Source: Verrucomicrobiota bacterium (lineage in GTDB: Bacteria > Verrucomicrobiota > Verrucomicrobiia > Limisphaerales > JADJPG01). From it: a stretch of DNA of 36,089 nucleotides. Each line of letters begins with the position of its first letter. Within the stretch, counting starts at the first letter, position 1. The translations under genes were made by a program, and so were the position numbers. The stretch is from contig JADJPG010000088.1 of the NCBI GenBank assembly GCA_016713365.1, positions 1 through 36,089 of the forward strand. The letters run 5' to 3'. The notes beneath the pieces are model-generated. The model did not search any database. It was not told the DNA's origin and was given only the letters and a program-made list of their open reading frames with translations. This document shows, piece by piece, positions 9,704 through 18,552 of the stretch.

Positions 9704-10327
9704 CTACACGCCAAACAGCCGGTCGCCGGCGTCACCCAGACCCGGCACGATGTACCCTTTGGCGTTGAGCTTCTCGTCGATCGCGGCCGTGAATATCGGC
9801 AACTGCGGGGAGTGTTCGTGGACGTGGGCGATGCCTTCCGGCGCCGCCACCAGGCTGACCAGCCGCACCCGCTGCGCACCGCGTTCATCCAGCAATTTCA
9901 ACGCGGCCACAGCGCTGCCCCCAGTGGCCAGCATGGGATCGATGAGGATGATTTCAAACGAGCTCAAATCCGCTGGCAAGCTTTTATGATACACGCTGGC
10001 TTCGAGCGTTTTCTCATGTCGCTTCAACCCCACGAAGCCTACGCGCGCGTGGGGAATCAGCTGGAGGATGGAAGGCAACATTCCCAGCCCGGCACGGAGA
10101 ACGGGCACCAGGATCACTTCGCGCTTCAATTGCGCACCGCGCGTTTTGGTCAGCGGCGTCTTCACGGACACCGACTTCGTTTGAAACGATCGCGTGGCTT
10201 CGTAGACCATCAGGCTGGCGACCTCGGCGAGGCCGCGACGAAATGCTTCCGGCTCAGTTCGGGCGTCGCGAAGTTTGGTGAGGTTGTGCTGCACCAACGG
10301 GTGCGCAATGACGGTGACGCAGTTCAC
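9704..10327 (-). CDS. upp: Uracil phosphoribosyltransferase
   Basis: Makes UMP from uracil and PRPP in pyrimidine salvage. At 207 residues it has the usual length. The PRPP loop is IILIDPMLATGGSAVAAL (residues ~125-142) and the uracil-binding C-terminal signature is GYIVPGLGDAGDRLFG. An upstream motif VPVLRAGLGM is also family-typical. The start is GTG at 10327, separated by a single base from the sppA stop codon (TAA, 10329-10331), so expression is very likely coupled to sppA. No oddity in the reading frame. Confidence 0.96.
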   Translation of the reverse strand: MNCVTVIAHPLVQHNLTKLRDARTEPEAFRRGLAEVASLMVYEATRSFQTKSVSVKTPLTKTRGAQLKREVILVPVLRAGLGMLPSILQLIPHARVGFVGLKRHEKTLEASVYHKSLPADLSSFEIILIDPMLATGGSAVAALKLLDERGAQRVRLVSLVAAPEGIAHVHEHSPQLPIFTAAIDEKLNAKGYIVPGLGDAGDRLFGV

Positions 10328-10328
10328 G

Positions 10329-11513
10329 TTAGCGGGCGAAGGAAGGGGCGAGGAAGTAAAGGCCGGAGCTGAGTTTCGGAAGGTCGAAGCCCAAGTCCAC
10401 CTTGATGCTCTTGGTTTGCGACTTGCCGAAGAGGCTGAACAAGCTGCCGAGATTGAACGGCACCTGGTAGGTGATCAAATCGGCGTCCTCGATTCCCGCC
10501 AGCTTTTCAGTGCGACGGATCGCAGCCCGCCAGTTCCCGAGTTCATCCACGAAGCCGTGTTCGAGGGCCTCCTTGCCGGAGAGAATCCGCCCATCGGCCA
10601 GTCCAGTCCAGTTCGTGGCGAGCGCGCGTCCGGTCTCGCCATCCGCATTGAGCTGGTTGCGGTTGCTGGAAAATTTGCGGCCGTCCGCGATCACCGTCTT
10701 AAACTTCTCGAACGTCTCGTTCACCATCTTGTTCACCATCGCGGTTTCTTCGAGGATCTCCTCCTTCTCCGACGGAGACGCGTTCTCGAGATCTTTCTCG
10801 CCGCTGAGCATGTCCTTAAACTTGCCGCTCTTGTAGACCATCGGTTTCATGCCGACCTTGTTCATCAAGCCGCGGTAATTGTAGGTGTGCATGATCACGC
10901 CAATGCTCCCGGTGATGGTCAGTTCGTTGGCGATAATCCAGCGACAGGGCGCGGAGACATAGTAACCGCCGGATGCCGCCAGGTTTCCCATGCTCGCGAT
11001 CACCGGCTTGTTGTGCTCGTTCTGGAATTTCATGATGGCGTTGTAGATGTCGTCCGATGCGAGGACTTCGCCGCCCGGGGAGTTTACCTTCAAGAGGACG
11101 GCCTTCACCTGGTCGTCCTCGCCAGCAAGTTTGAGCTGATCCTCGACCAGCTCCGCCATGCTGTATCCGTTGCCATCGAAACTCGCGCTGCTGATGATCC
11201 CTTCAATCGGGATCACGGCGATCTTGTCGCTCGAAGCGTTGTTCTCGAGTGAGACTTCAAGCAAATGCGGCGAGCCGCCCATGCCTTCCGCGCTGGCAAT
11301 CGACTCCATCACGGTGCCCACCATCTTGCTGACCAGCGTGAACGCGAGAATGATCGCCAGCACGATGGTCGCGATGATCCAGCCGCGCCCGGCCGGTTTG
11401 CGCTCAAGAATGATCGGCGCCGGATTGACCGCTGGACGCGGCGGCAGCGGTGGAGGAGGAGGCGGCGTCGCGGGTGAGGCGGGCGGATTGGGCGGGGGAA
11501 CATCGTTTTCCAT
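10329..11513 (-). CDS. sppA: Signal peptide peptidase SppA, S49 family
   Basis: A membrane-bound serine protease that degrades cleaved signal peptides. The N-terminal ~40 residues are an unusual proline-rich cytoplasmic tail (PPPNPPASPATPPPPPPLPP), followed by one membrane span GWIIATIVLAIILAFTLVS (residues ~43-62). The S49 domain shows LLKVNSPGGEVLASD, the nucleophile serine in GNLAASGGYYVSAP, and the general-base lysine in MVYKSGKFKDMLSG. At 394 residues it is the single-domain form, not the double-length E. coli form. ATG start; 55 bases downstream of the PLP decarboxylase gene and one base before upp. The poly-proline tail is the only odd feature. Confidence 0.93.
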   Translation of the reverse strand: MENDVPPPNPPASPATPPPPPPLPPRPAVNPAPIILERKPAGRGWIIATIVLAIILAFTLVSKMVGTVMESIASAEGMGGSPHLLEVSLENNASSDKIAVIPIEGIISSASFDGNGYSMAELVEDQLKLAGEDDQVKAVLLKVNSPGGEVLASDDIYNAIMKFQNEHNKPVIASMGNLAASGGYYVSAPCRWIIANELTITGSIGVIMHTYNYRGLMNKVGMKPMVYKSGKFKDMLSGEKDLENASPSEKEEILEETAMVNKMVNETFEKFKTVIADGRKFSSNRNQLNADGETGRALATNWTGLADGRILSGKEALEHGFVDELGNWRAAIRRTEKLAGIEDADLITYQVPFNLGSLFSLFGKSQTKSIKVDLGFDLPKLSSGLYFLAPSFAR

Positions 11514-11568
11514 AACGCGCCGAAGCTACTGCATGGGGTTCAAGACGGGCAAGCGCCTTTGCGGCCGC

Positions 11569-12798
11569 TCAGCGCCACTGGTTCCACCACGTTTCGAACG
11601 ATTCCCGAGGGCGAACTTCAGTAACGCTCGTGCCGTCGTGCCAGAGAACGGCGGCGAGGCCGTGCGAGAAGCGGGTTTCCCAAGGCAGATGATACGCGCC
11701 AGCTTCCATCCACACGATTCGGTCGCCGGCGCGCAGACCGCGGGGCAGGGGAAGGCGGGCGAGTTGATCGAAGGCCATGCAGGTCGGGCCGTGAATCGCG
11801 GTGAGCGCGGTGGGTCCGCGACGGTCGGGGAGCGTGAAGAGATCGTGCAGTTCCCAGTTCGAGATCAGCGCGTTCATCGTGCGGCCGCTGTCGCAGATCA
11901 ACGTCCGGACGTTACCGCGTTCCTTGATGTCGAGGATCGAGACGACAAGCACGCCGGAGCGCGCGCTCATCCAGCGGCCATTCTCGAGCCAGATTTCCTC
12001 GGCGCCCGGGAAGAGCTTCAGCGTACGTTCGTAAACGCCGGCCATGTCCTCGAGCTTGAACTGTCCGTTGACGGGTTTGCTGCCGCGCGTGCGGACATTC
12101 TCCGGCGGAAAGCCTCCGCCGAAATCCACAAAGCGTGGACTGAAGTTTGCAGTGCGGCAGGTGGCGGCTACTTCGCTGACGGCGCGCTCGTAAATCTGGG
12201 CTGAGGCCACGTTGGTGCGCAGGTGGAAGTGAGCAGTCTCAAGACGAACTTTCGCGCGGCGGAGCAGACGAATGACGATCACGGCTTCCGCGGGCGTGAG
12301 TCCGAACTGCGTGGCGAACTCCGGCTTCTCCGGATCGAATTCTTCGCTGGTGAGGAAGCGAATGCCGCAACGCCAGTTGAGTTCCTTCGCCAGCGGCGCG
12401 AGGGCGCGAGCTTCACTGACGGAATCGAAATTCACATTCAGCCCGGCGACGGCGTGCTTGGGCAGCCAGCGGTGTTTCGCCGGGCCGTTAATCAGGATGC
12501 GTTCCGGCGCGAAACCTTCGGCGCGCGCGGCCAGGAACTCAAACTCACTGACGACCTCGATGTCGCGACCTTGTTGCTGCCACCACTGGACAAGCGGGCG
12601 CAACGGCTGCGTCTTGAATGAAAGCCAGTGTCGGATGGGGAGTGCGCCGAAGTGCTGATCGAGCTCCCGCAGCGCGTCCTGAATCGGAGCGATGGAGAAC
12701 AGGTAGAACGGCGTGGCGTGCGTCCGGGCGTGGGCGGAGGTCAACAACGCGCGCCAGCGGCTGTGTTGCGACTGGGGGTGCTGGCGATTGGCTGGCAC
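11569..12798 (-). CDS. PLP-dependent fold-type III decarboxylase (Orn/DAP/Arg decarboxylase family 2), substrate unknown
   Basis: A 409-residue alanine-racemase-fold enzyme related to diaminopimelate and ornithine decarboxylases. The candidate PLP lysine is in HWLSFKTQPLRPLVQWW (residue ~64). The phosphate-binding glycine loop is in FVDFGGGFPPENV, the EPGR equivalent reads WLENGRWMS, the catalytic cysteine/aspartate pair is in GPTCMAFDQLA, and the C-terminal active-site tyrosine is in MEAGAYHLPWETRFSHG. Several are shifted from the usual LysA versions (SFKTQ for YAxKAN, ENGR for EPGR, FSHG for FNG), so I do not call it lysA. It starts with GTG at 12798. It follows hom and thrC on the same strand across a repeat-bearing gap, so a role in amino-acid or polyamine metabolism is a guess from family and context. 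Confidence 0.82.
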   Translation of the reverse strand: MPANRQHPQSQHSRWRALLTSAHARTHATPFYLFSIAPIQDALRELDQHFGALPIRHWLSFKTQPLRPLVQWWQQQGRDIEVVSEFEFLAARAEGFAPERILINGPAKHRWLPKHAVAGLNVNFDSVSEARALAPLAKELNWRCGIRFLTSEEFDPEKPEFATQFGLTPAEAVIVIRLLRRAKVRLETAHFHLRTNVASAQIYERAVSEVAATCRTANFSPRFVDFGGGFPPENVRTRGSKPVNGQFKLEDMAGVYERTLKLFPGAEEIWLENGRWMSARSGVLVVSILDIKERGNVRTLICDSGRTMNALISNWELHDLFTLPDRRGPTALTAIHGPTCMAFDQLARLPLPRGLRAGDRIVWMEAGAYHLPWETRFSHGLAAVLWHDGTSVTEVRPRESFETWWNQWR

Positions 12799-12805
12799 GG
12801 GGAGA

Positions 12806-12881
12806 AGTAAACAGTGAATCAGTGTTCAGTAGGTCAGTGGGCTGCGAACTGAAGGACTGTTTACTGATTACTGCCCTACTG
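12806..12881. repeat. CAGT-rich inverted-repeat cluster between thrC and the decarboxylase
   Basis: Four CAGT words in the first half (12812-12838) face ACTG words in the second half. AGTAAACAGT (12806-12815) is a perfect inverted repeat of ACTGTTTACT (12856-12865). CAGTAGG (12827-12833) pairs with CCTACTG (12875-12881). The pairings are interleaved, so alternative structures are possible. There is no T-run, so it is not a standard terminator. Confidence 0.6.
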
Positions 12882-12896
12882 TGTCACTTCCATTCG

Positions 12897-13970
12897 TTAC
12901 AGCCCGATAACCTTCATCACCGCTTCCTTTGTCGCGGGGACGACGGTGGGAGAGAAACCAGCGGTGCTGATGGCGGTGTCCGGATCCTTCAAGCCGTGGC
13001 CGGTCATCGTCGCAGTGATCAAGCTGCCTTCAGGAATGAGCCCGGCATGGACGGCCTTGATCAATCCAGCCAGCGGCGCGGCGCACGCGGGTTCCACGAA
13101 GACGCCTTCTGTGCGCGCGATCATCTTGTAGGCGGCGAGAATTTCTTCGTCGGTGACCTTGCCGATGTGGCCCTCGGATTCTTTCACGGCGTCGGTCGCG
13201 CCCTGCCAGCTGGCCGGGTTGCCGATGCGAATCGCGGTCGCAACGGTTTGCGGATTGTCGATCGGATGGCCATCGACGATCGGTGCGGCACCGGCGGCCT
13301 GGAAGCCGAACATCTTCGGGAGCGTGTCGGACTTTTCGGCGGCGTGGTATTCCTTGTAGCCGCGCCAGTACGCTGTGATGTTGCCGGCGTTCCCGACCGG
13401 GAGGAAATGAAAGTCCGGCGCGTCACCGAGCGCGTCGCAGATCTCGAACGCCGCGGTCTTCTGACCTTCAATGCGCACAGGGTTCACGCTGTTGACGACT
13501 TCGACCTTACCAGCCTCGCCGAGCTCGCGAACGATGCGCAGCGCTTCGTCGAAATTGCCTTCGATGGAGATCGTCGTCGCGCCGTACATGAGCGCCTGTG
13601 CGAGTTTACCCTGGGCGATCTTGCCGTGGGGCAGCAGGACCACGCACTTCATCTTCGCGCGGGCGGCGTACGCGGCGGCGCTGGCGGAGGTGTTGCCGGT
13701 GCTGGCGCAGATGACGACTTCGGCGCCGCGTTCCTTGGCCTTGGAGACGGCCATGGTCATGCCGCGATCCTTGAACGAGCACGTCGGGTTCAGCGCCTCG
13801 TATTTGAGGAAGAGCTGGAACTTGCCGCCGATGGCCTCGACGAAGTTCGTCGCGGGAATCAGCGGCGTGTTGCCTTCGAGCAGCGTGACGATGGGCGTCT
13901 CCGCGGTGACGGGAAGATATTCGGCGTAACGGCGAATCACGCCGGGCCAGGGGGAGCTTGTTGCGTTCAT
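12897..13970 (-). CDS. thrC: Threonine synthase
   Basis: Converts O-phosphohomoserine to threonine with PLP. The PLP lysine is in NPTCSFKDRGMTMAVSKA (residue ~67). Other family motifs are VICASTGNTSASAAAYAAR, PVGNAGNITAYWRGYKEY and EPACAAPLAGL. At 357 residues it is the short (non-plant) type. Its ATG overlaps the hom stop codon (ATGA, 13967-13970), so it is translationally coupled to homoserine dehydrogenase, giving the last steps of threonine synthesis except homoserine kinase, which is not in the window. Confidence 0.97.
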   Translation of the reverse strand: MNATSSPWPGVIRRYAEYLPVTAETPIVTLLEGNTPLIPATNFVEAIGGKFQLFLKYEALNPTCSFKDRGMTMAVSKAKERGAEVVICASTGNTSASAAAYAARAKMKCVVLLPHGKIAQGKLAQALMYGATTISIEGNFDEALRIVRELGEAGKVEVVNSVNPVRIEGQKTAAFEICDALGDAPDFHFLPVGNAGNITAYWRGYKEYHAAEKSDTLPKMFGFQAAGAAPIVDGHPIDNPQTVATAIRIGNPASWQGATDAVKESEGHIGKVTDEEILAAYKMIARTEGVFVEPACAAPLAGLIKAVHAGLIPEGSLITATMTGHGLKDPDTAISTAGFSPTVVPATKEAVMKVIGL

Positions 13971-15271
13971 TCGAAATTTTCCACGCGAACCATCACCGGC
14001 GCCGCTTTGACGACGTTGAGTTTCGCAATCTTGGCCAGCGCCTTCGACATTGCGGCGTTGGTCGCGTCATGGGTCATGAGAATCAGCGGCACGCTGTCGC
14101 CATCGCGATTCTCGGGCTGGACGACGGACGAAATACCAATCTTCGCCTCGGCCAGAATCGCCGCGATCTTGGCCAGGGTGCCGGGCCGATCGACGACACT
14201 GAGGCGCAGGTAATAGCGGCAGCAGACTTCAGCAATCGGCGATACATCGCCATCGCGTTCGTGTGGGACGAAAGGAGGAATGCGGCTGCGCGTGCCGCAC
14301 TTCAAGTCAAGCGCGGCGTCCGCGAGATCGCTGAGTACGGCGCTGGCGGTGGCGTCCTGGCCTGCGCCGCGTCCGTAGTAAAGCGTGTCGCCGACAACGT
14401 CGCCGCGGACGTAGACGGCATTGAAGACTCCGTTGACGCTGGCGAGGACGTGCGAGTTCGGAACGAGCGAAGGATATACGGAAACTTGGATGCTTCGCGC
14501 AGAGGCAGCCCGTTTTACGATGCCGAGGAGTTTGATCGTGTAACCGAGATGCGAGGCTATGGCGATGTCCTGCGCGCTGACGCTACGGATGCCTTCGACG
14601 TAGATCTTTTTTGGATTCACCCAGAAGCCGTGTGCGAGCGAGGCGAGAATCCCGATCTTGTGAGCGGCGTCATGGCCGTCGATGTCGAGGTCCGGCGGAG
14701 TCTCGGCGTAACCAAGCCGCTGGGCGTCCGCGAGCACATCCGCAAAGTCCGCGCCCTCCTGCTTCATGCGCGTGAGGATATAATTGCAGGTGCCGTTGAC
14801 GATTCCGTAGAGCCGTGTGATTCGGTTACCGATCAGACCTTCGCGAAGCACTTTGATGATCGGAATGCCACCGGCGACGCTCGCTTCGTAATAGAGATTC
14901 GTGCCGTGACGTTGCGCGGCTTCGAAGAGTTCCTCACCGTGCGCGGAGAGCAACGCCTTGTTCGCCGTCACCACCGGCTTGCCAAGGCGAAGCGCCGCGA
15001 GCACGACTTGCCGTGCGATGGTGGTGCCGCCCATCAATTCGACGACGAGGTCAACCTTGGGGTTGTTGACGACCGCGGCCCAATCAGTGGTGAGGATGCT
15101 GCGGGGAATCACGACGGCGCGTTTTTTCTTCAGATCGCGCACCGCCATGCCCACCACGCGCAGGCCGATGCCCAGGCGTGAGGCCATCAGGGCGCCATTG
15201 CGACCGACGGCTTGATAAACGCCGCCGCCGACCGTGCCGCCACCGATGATTCCCAAGTTCACTTGCCGCAT
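13967..15271 (-). CDS. hom: Homoserine dehydrogenase with C-terminal ACT domain
   Basis: Reduces aspartate semialdehyde to homoserine, shared by the threonine and methionine pathways. The NAD(P) fold is LGIIGGGTVGGGVYQAV at the N-terminus. The catalytic region has GKPVVTANKALLSAHG, YYEASVAGGIPIIKVLREGL, GIVNGTCNYILTRM and DLDIDGHDAAHKIGILA. The ACT domain (YYLRLSVVDRPGTLAKIAAI, residues ~350-425) implies feedback control, normally by threonine. I placed the start at 15271 (MRQVNLGIIGGG) because this matches the family; an in-frame ATG at 15328 would add 19 residues that look untypical. First gene of the hom-thrC pair; no clear promoter seen. Confidence 0.96.
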   Translation of the reverse strand: MRQVNLGIIGGGTVGGGVYQAVGRNGALMASRLGIGLRVVGMAVRDLKKKRAVVIPRSILTTDWAAVVNNPKVDLVVELMGGTTIARQVVLAALRLGKPVVTANKALLSAHGEELFEAAQRHGTNLYYEASVAGGIPIIKVLREGLIGNRITRLYGIVNGTCNYILTRMKQEGADFADVLADAQRLGYAETPPDLDIDGHDAAHKIGILASLAHGFWVNPKKIYVEGIRSVSAQDIAIASHLGYTIKLLGIVKRAASARSIQVSVYPSLVPNSHVLASVNGVFNAVYVRGDVVGDTLYYGRGAGQDATASAVLSDLADAALDLKCGTRSRIPPFVPHERDGDVSPIAEVCCRYYLRLSVVDRPGTLAKIAAILAEAKIGISSVVQPENRDGDSVPLILMTHDATNAAMSKALAKIAKLNVVKAAPVMVRVENFE

Positions 15272-15435
15272 AAAAGAGTGGGTAGATTGCCGACAATCAG
15301 CTTTAACGACAATTTCTTTTTGGGACATGAGGCGGCAAATCCCTTTCCCGACGCGGTCATGCCGTGGAATCCCGCAGCTCGTTGCTCCGTAGAACTACCA
15401 GTTCGCACCGCCCTCCGTTGACCGGGGTGTCCATC

Positions 15436-15472
15436 GGCGGAACGGTCCGCCTGCGAACCGGGAAAGGTTCGC
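15436..15472 (+). promoter_or_regulatory. Two tandem hairpins in the 5' leader of the 15490 gene
   Basis: GGCGGA-ACGG-TCCGCC (15436-15451) is followed at once by GCGAACC-GGGAAA-GGTTCGC (15453-15472), a perfect 7-bp stem. The second ends only 17 bases before the ATG at 15490, close enough to affect ribosome access. No T-run follows, so these are not terminators. I cannot match them to a known riboswitch. Confidence 0.45.
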
Positions 15473-15489
15473 GTGAACAACATTAACCA

Positions 15490-16362
15490 ATGACCATGAC
15501 GAATCCACTCACACTGACCAAACGTTTCTCGAAGGCCGCAGCGCTTTGCGCTGTCGCCACCGTCGGCTTTGCCAGCCATTCCGCTGAAGCCCTGGAAATC
15601 TCGGGGCTGATCAAGGTGAACGGAACAGAGATGTCGGGCGTGACCATCGCCGCTTACGATTGTGCAGACAGCACCTACCTGGGTCTCGTCTACTCAGGTG
15701 CGACGGACAACAGCGCCGGCACGCCGGTGAACTTCGCGATGAGTGTTCCGATGGATAACGTCCGGCTGGAGCTTTATTACACCGATGTGCCGGGGACGCC
15801 GTTTGCCGACCAATGTCGCGCGTTTGTGAACTGCGGGGAGATTACCGTGGCGGATGGGAAGGCAACGGTGAACTTCGACATGACGTGCGGCGATGAGCCC
15901 GAGGAACCCGAGGCGCCCGGAGTGCATGGTCACGGTTTCTGGAAGACCCATCTGAACGAGTGGCCGGTCGAGTCACTGACCATTGGCGGACGCACGTTCT
16001 CCAAAGCGCAGATTCTCTTCCTGATGCGCCTGCCGGAGAGGGGTGACAAGACCCGGCATCTTTTCCGTGAACTGCTGGCGGCGAAGCTCAATGTCGCCGC
16101 GGGTAATGACGACAGCTGCATCATCCAGACGATTGATGCCGTGGATATGTATCTGTCGCGCCTGACGATCAATAGCGTGCTGAAAGCATCGAGTCCCCAA
16201 TGGAAGCGCGTCTTCCCCGCGGTGAAGCGTCTCGCGGATTACAACGACGGGCGGCTTTGCGCGCCCGCGGCGGAGAATGACTCTCGCGATTGCGACGACG
16301 ATGATGATCGGGACGATGACGATCGCGACGACGACCGGGCTGACAATCGCCGACGCCGGTAA
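15490..16362 (+). CDS. Secreted protein with a GxWKxH (GYWKNH-like) domain and acidic Asp/Arg tail
   Basis: A 290-residue exported protein of unknown function. The signal peptide spans roughly residues 1-34 (KRFSKAAALCAVATVGFASH, cleavage near SAEA). Residues ~35-135 form a small beta-rich domain with four cysteines, possibly a carboxypeptidase-regulatory-like fold. From ~142 comes HGHGFWKTHLNEWPVESLTI, then GGRTFSKAQILF, a motif set seen in many secreted bacterial proteins as GYWKNHPxxWP followed by LxGKLN-like helices (here LLAAKLNVAAGND). The last ~25 residues are Asp/Arg-rich repeats (DRDDDDRDDDR), possibly ion-binding or disordered. It is monocistronic, has hairpins in its leader and an intrinsic terminator. 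I do not assign a function. Confidence 0.8.
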   Translation: MTMTNPLTLTKRFSKAAALCAVATVGFASHSAEALEISGLIKVNGTEMSGVTIAAYDCADSTYLGLVYSGATDNSAGTPVNFAMSVPMDNVRLELYYTDVPGTPFADQCRAFVNCGEITVADGKATVNFDMTCGDEPEEPEAPGVHGHGFWKTHLNEWPVESLTIGGRTFSKAQILFLMRLPERGDKTRHLFRELLAAKLNVAAGNDDSCIIQTIDAVDMYLSRLTINSVLKASSPQWKRVFPAVKRLADYNDGRLCAPAAENDSRDCDDDDDRDDDDRDDDRADNRRRR

Positions 16363-16392
16363 GCCGGCAGCGATTTGCAGAAAGAGTTTATG

Positions 16393-16429
16393 GCGGCCCG
16401 GCGACCATGTCGGGCCGCTTCTCTTTTTT
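16393..16429 (+). terminator. Intrinsic terminator after the secreted-protein gene
   Basis: GCGGCCCG (16393-16400) pairs with CGGGCCGC (16411-16418), with a further GAC/GTC pairing inside, followed by TTCTCTTTTTT. It ends the plus-strand gene and touches the stop codon of the convergent deacetylase gene (16428). Confidence 0.88.
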
Positions 16430-17422
16430 AACGGGCGGCTTCGGCCATTGGCGCGGCCTTTTGCCGACGCGCCATCAGTTCTTTCCAGGTCGTGAGCACG
16501 ATGGCGCGTTCCTGAATCAGGGCTTTCACGCGCGGATCGGTGAGGGCCTTCAGGTCGCCGCGGCGTGATTCGCTGGAGCCGGTGATGATGGGGAAGTCTT
16601 CAGTGGGCCGCGACGCATGGAACAGGATTTCGGTGACGCCCGGTTTCAAATCCTTGAGCAGCGCCAGCAATCGTTCCGGCTTTTCGTCGGGCTTCCAGCC
16701 GTAGGAACCCGTATGCAGATCGTCCAGCACCGGGAGGCCGGAGTTCCAAATCTTCGGAATCCAGGCGCCCAGCTTTTTCAGGCCGTCACCGTTCTCCTCT
16801 TTGGCATACGTGGCGTGGCCGCCGATGGCGAGAATGGGAATCTTGAACTCGATTCCGACCTTCACGAAGCGTTCGAAGTAGTCGGCTCGCGCGAACAAAG
16901 TTCCCATGTGGGAATCGAGATGTGTGATCGGAAGGCCCATGGTTTGCGCTCGATCGATCTGCGCGCGAATCTCGATTTCAATTTCGTCCGCAGTGCCTTT
17001 GGCCATGACGCCAGCGACATTGCGCCAGAGGCAACCTTCCGGGTCGACGAGTCCGGGCACCCGCGACTTGCCGGCGACTGGCCCCCAGCGATAGGGGGCC
17101 CATTCCGAGGTCAGCGTGAGATGCAGTCCGCTGTCGATCTCCGGATGTTTCTTCAAGTAGTGCCCGATATCTGGCACCCAAGGGCAGGGCATCATGACGG
17201 CCCATGAGGTGGCGACGCCTTGCTCCACGGATTCGATGGCGCCGAGATTCGACGGACGCGACATGCCGACGTCGTCCACGTGAAGAATGACGACGACTTG
17301 ATCCGCCTTCCATCCGAGGCGTTCCGCAAAAGTGGGTTTTCCTCCGCGGCATGGATGGAGGTAGTGACTGCGAAGAGACACGCGAGGTGGCGCAGGAGAC
17401 TGAAGATCGAAAGGCGATTCAT
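16428..17422 (-). CDS. Secreted ChbG/YdjC-type carbohydrate deacetylase (one apparent frameshift near 17338)
   Basis: YdjC/ChbG enzymes remove acetyl groups from oligosaccharides by a metal-dependent mechanism. The metal-binding motifs are VVVILHVDDVGMSRPS, IDSGLHLTLTSEWAP and ITHLDSHMGTLF. A signal peptide (MNRLSIFSLLRHLACLFAVT, then TSIHAAEE) is encoded from the ATG at 17422 but in a different frame from the domain. One extra A in the A-run near 17338 would join them as AAEEKPTFAERLGWKADQ, so a one-base homopolymer deletion is the likely cause. Without the join the frame starts at 17462 with a non-family sequence. About 330 residues when joined. It ends a long minus-strand series; 36 bases separate it from the nuclease gene upstream. 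Confidence 0.85.
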
Positions 17423-17458
17423 GCGATGAATGGATTGATGGGCGAATCAAACTCCAGT

Positions 17459-18511
17459 TCACCGGCTGTCGTCCAGTCCTAGCTGGTGGCTGCGATCGCC
17501 GAGAGCCAACTGGAGCTGATCGTTCTCGCTTAACGCGCGCGCATCGTAGCCAAGGTCGCGGAGGGTTTGCGCAAACTCCGAAGCGAATCCGTGCACGGTG
17601 AACACCTGCTTGGGATTCACGCGGCGGACGAATTCGATCAGCTCAGGATGATCCGCGTGGTCGCTCAGTGGGAACGCAGCGTCGGCCTGGTAGCGGAAGC
17701 GACAGTTGCGATCCATGGCCCAGCCGGTGATGACGGCGATGCGGGCGTTGCCGACGATTCTTGGGCGCACGGTCTTGAGTCCGTTGGAGGGACAGATGAC
17801 AACTTTCTGGGTGATCGGTTCGTCGGTCAGCAGTTCGTGGGCGGGAAATTCCCAACCCAGTTCCTGGTAGGTTCGGGTCATTTGCTGGACGGTGCGGTGG
17901 ACGACGATGGGCAGATTCGCATCGCTCAACGTTCGCAGGAGTTCCTGCGCGCGTCCGAGCGAATAGCCGAGCAACACCGAGGTGTCTCCGGCAGCGAGCG
18001 TCTCGCGGCAGAATTGCACGATGTCGCACCGCGTTTCGGTGGACGGCGGAAACGAATACTGCGGCCGGCCGAAGGTGGTTTCCATGATCAACCAGTCGCA
18101 GCCGTGCGCGAGCGTGGGATCACAGACTTCCGCGGACAGTCCGGGCCGGAGCTTGAAGTCTCCGGTGTAGAGCAGGGAACCGGCGTGCCATTTCACGAGC
18201 GACATGGCGCTGCCAAGAATGTGACCGGCGGGCAGCAGGGTGATCTCGTAACGCGATCCGGGTTCGTCGAAGGAGCGCGTTTCACCGAACGGCAGGATGT
18301 GTTCGACGCGTTTGCCGCCGAGGCGGGTTTGCATCAGGCGACGCGTGGCTTCGGTGGCGATGATTTCGCGGTGCGAGGCGGTGTGATCGGAATGGGCGTG
18401 GCTGACGAAGACGCGTTCGCCGTGAGGACGGGCTTCGTGGGCATCCAGCCAGAGCGCGAGTTCGGGAAGATGAATCGCGCCGCGGACGTAGGCGAACGGC
18501 AGGGACGACAC
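17459..18511 (-). CDS. Metallo-beta-lactamase fold nuclease with RMMBL domain (ligase-associated exonuclease / mRNA 3'-processing-like)
   Basis: A 350-residue protein of the beta-CASP/CPSF-like nuclease group. The zinc-binding motif is VFVSHAHSDHTASH (HxHxDH, residues ~34-47). Further ligands are in LPAGHILGSAMSLV and LLYTGDFKLRPG, an acidic motif in LIMETTFGRPQY, and the C-terminal RMMBL motif in FPLSDHADHPELIEFVRRVN, ending VFTVHGFASEF. Length and layout match the ligase-associated DNA exonucleases that bacteria encode beside an ATP-dependent ligase; no ligase is in this window, so the name rests on overall resemblance. GTG start at 18511. It is 41 bases from the pseudouridine synthase. Confidence 0.83.
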   Translation of the reverse strand: MSSLPFAYVRGAIHLPELALWLDAHEARPHGERVFVSHAHSDHTASHREIIATEATRRLMQTRLGGKRVEHILPFGETRSFDEPGSRYEITLLPAGHILGSAMSLVKWHAGSLLYTGDFKLRPGLSAEVCDPTLAHGCDWLIMETTFGRPQYSFPPSTETRCDIVQFCRETLAAGDTSVLLGYSLGRAQELLRTLSDANLPIVVHRTVQQMTRTYQELGWEFPAHELLTDEPITQKVVICPSNGLKTVRPRIVGNARIAVITGWAMDRNCRFRYQADAAFPLSDHADHPELIEFVRRVNPKQVFTVHGFASEFAQTLRDLGYDARALSENDQLQLALGDRSHQLGLDDSR

Positions 18512-18552
18512 GCGGAGAGTGTGGAGCCGCGCACTACGGAATGCAAACGCGG

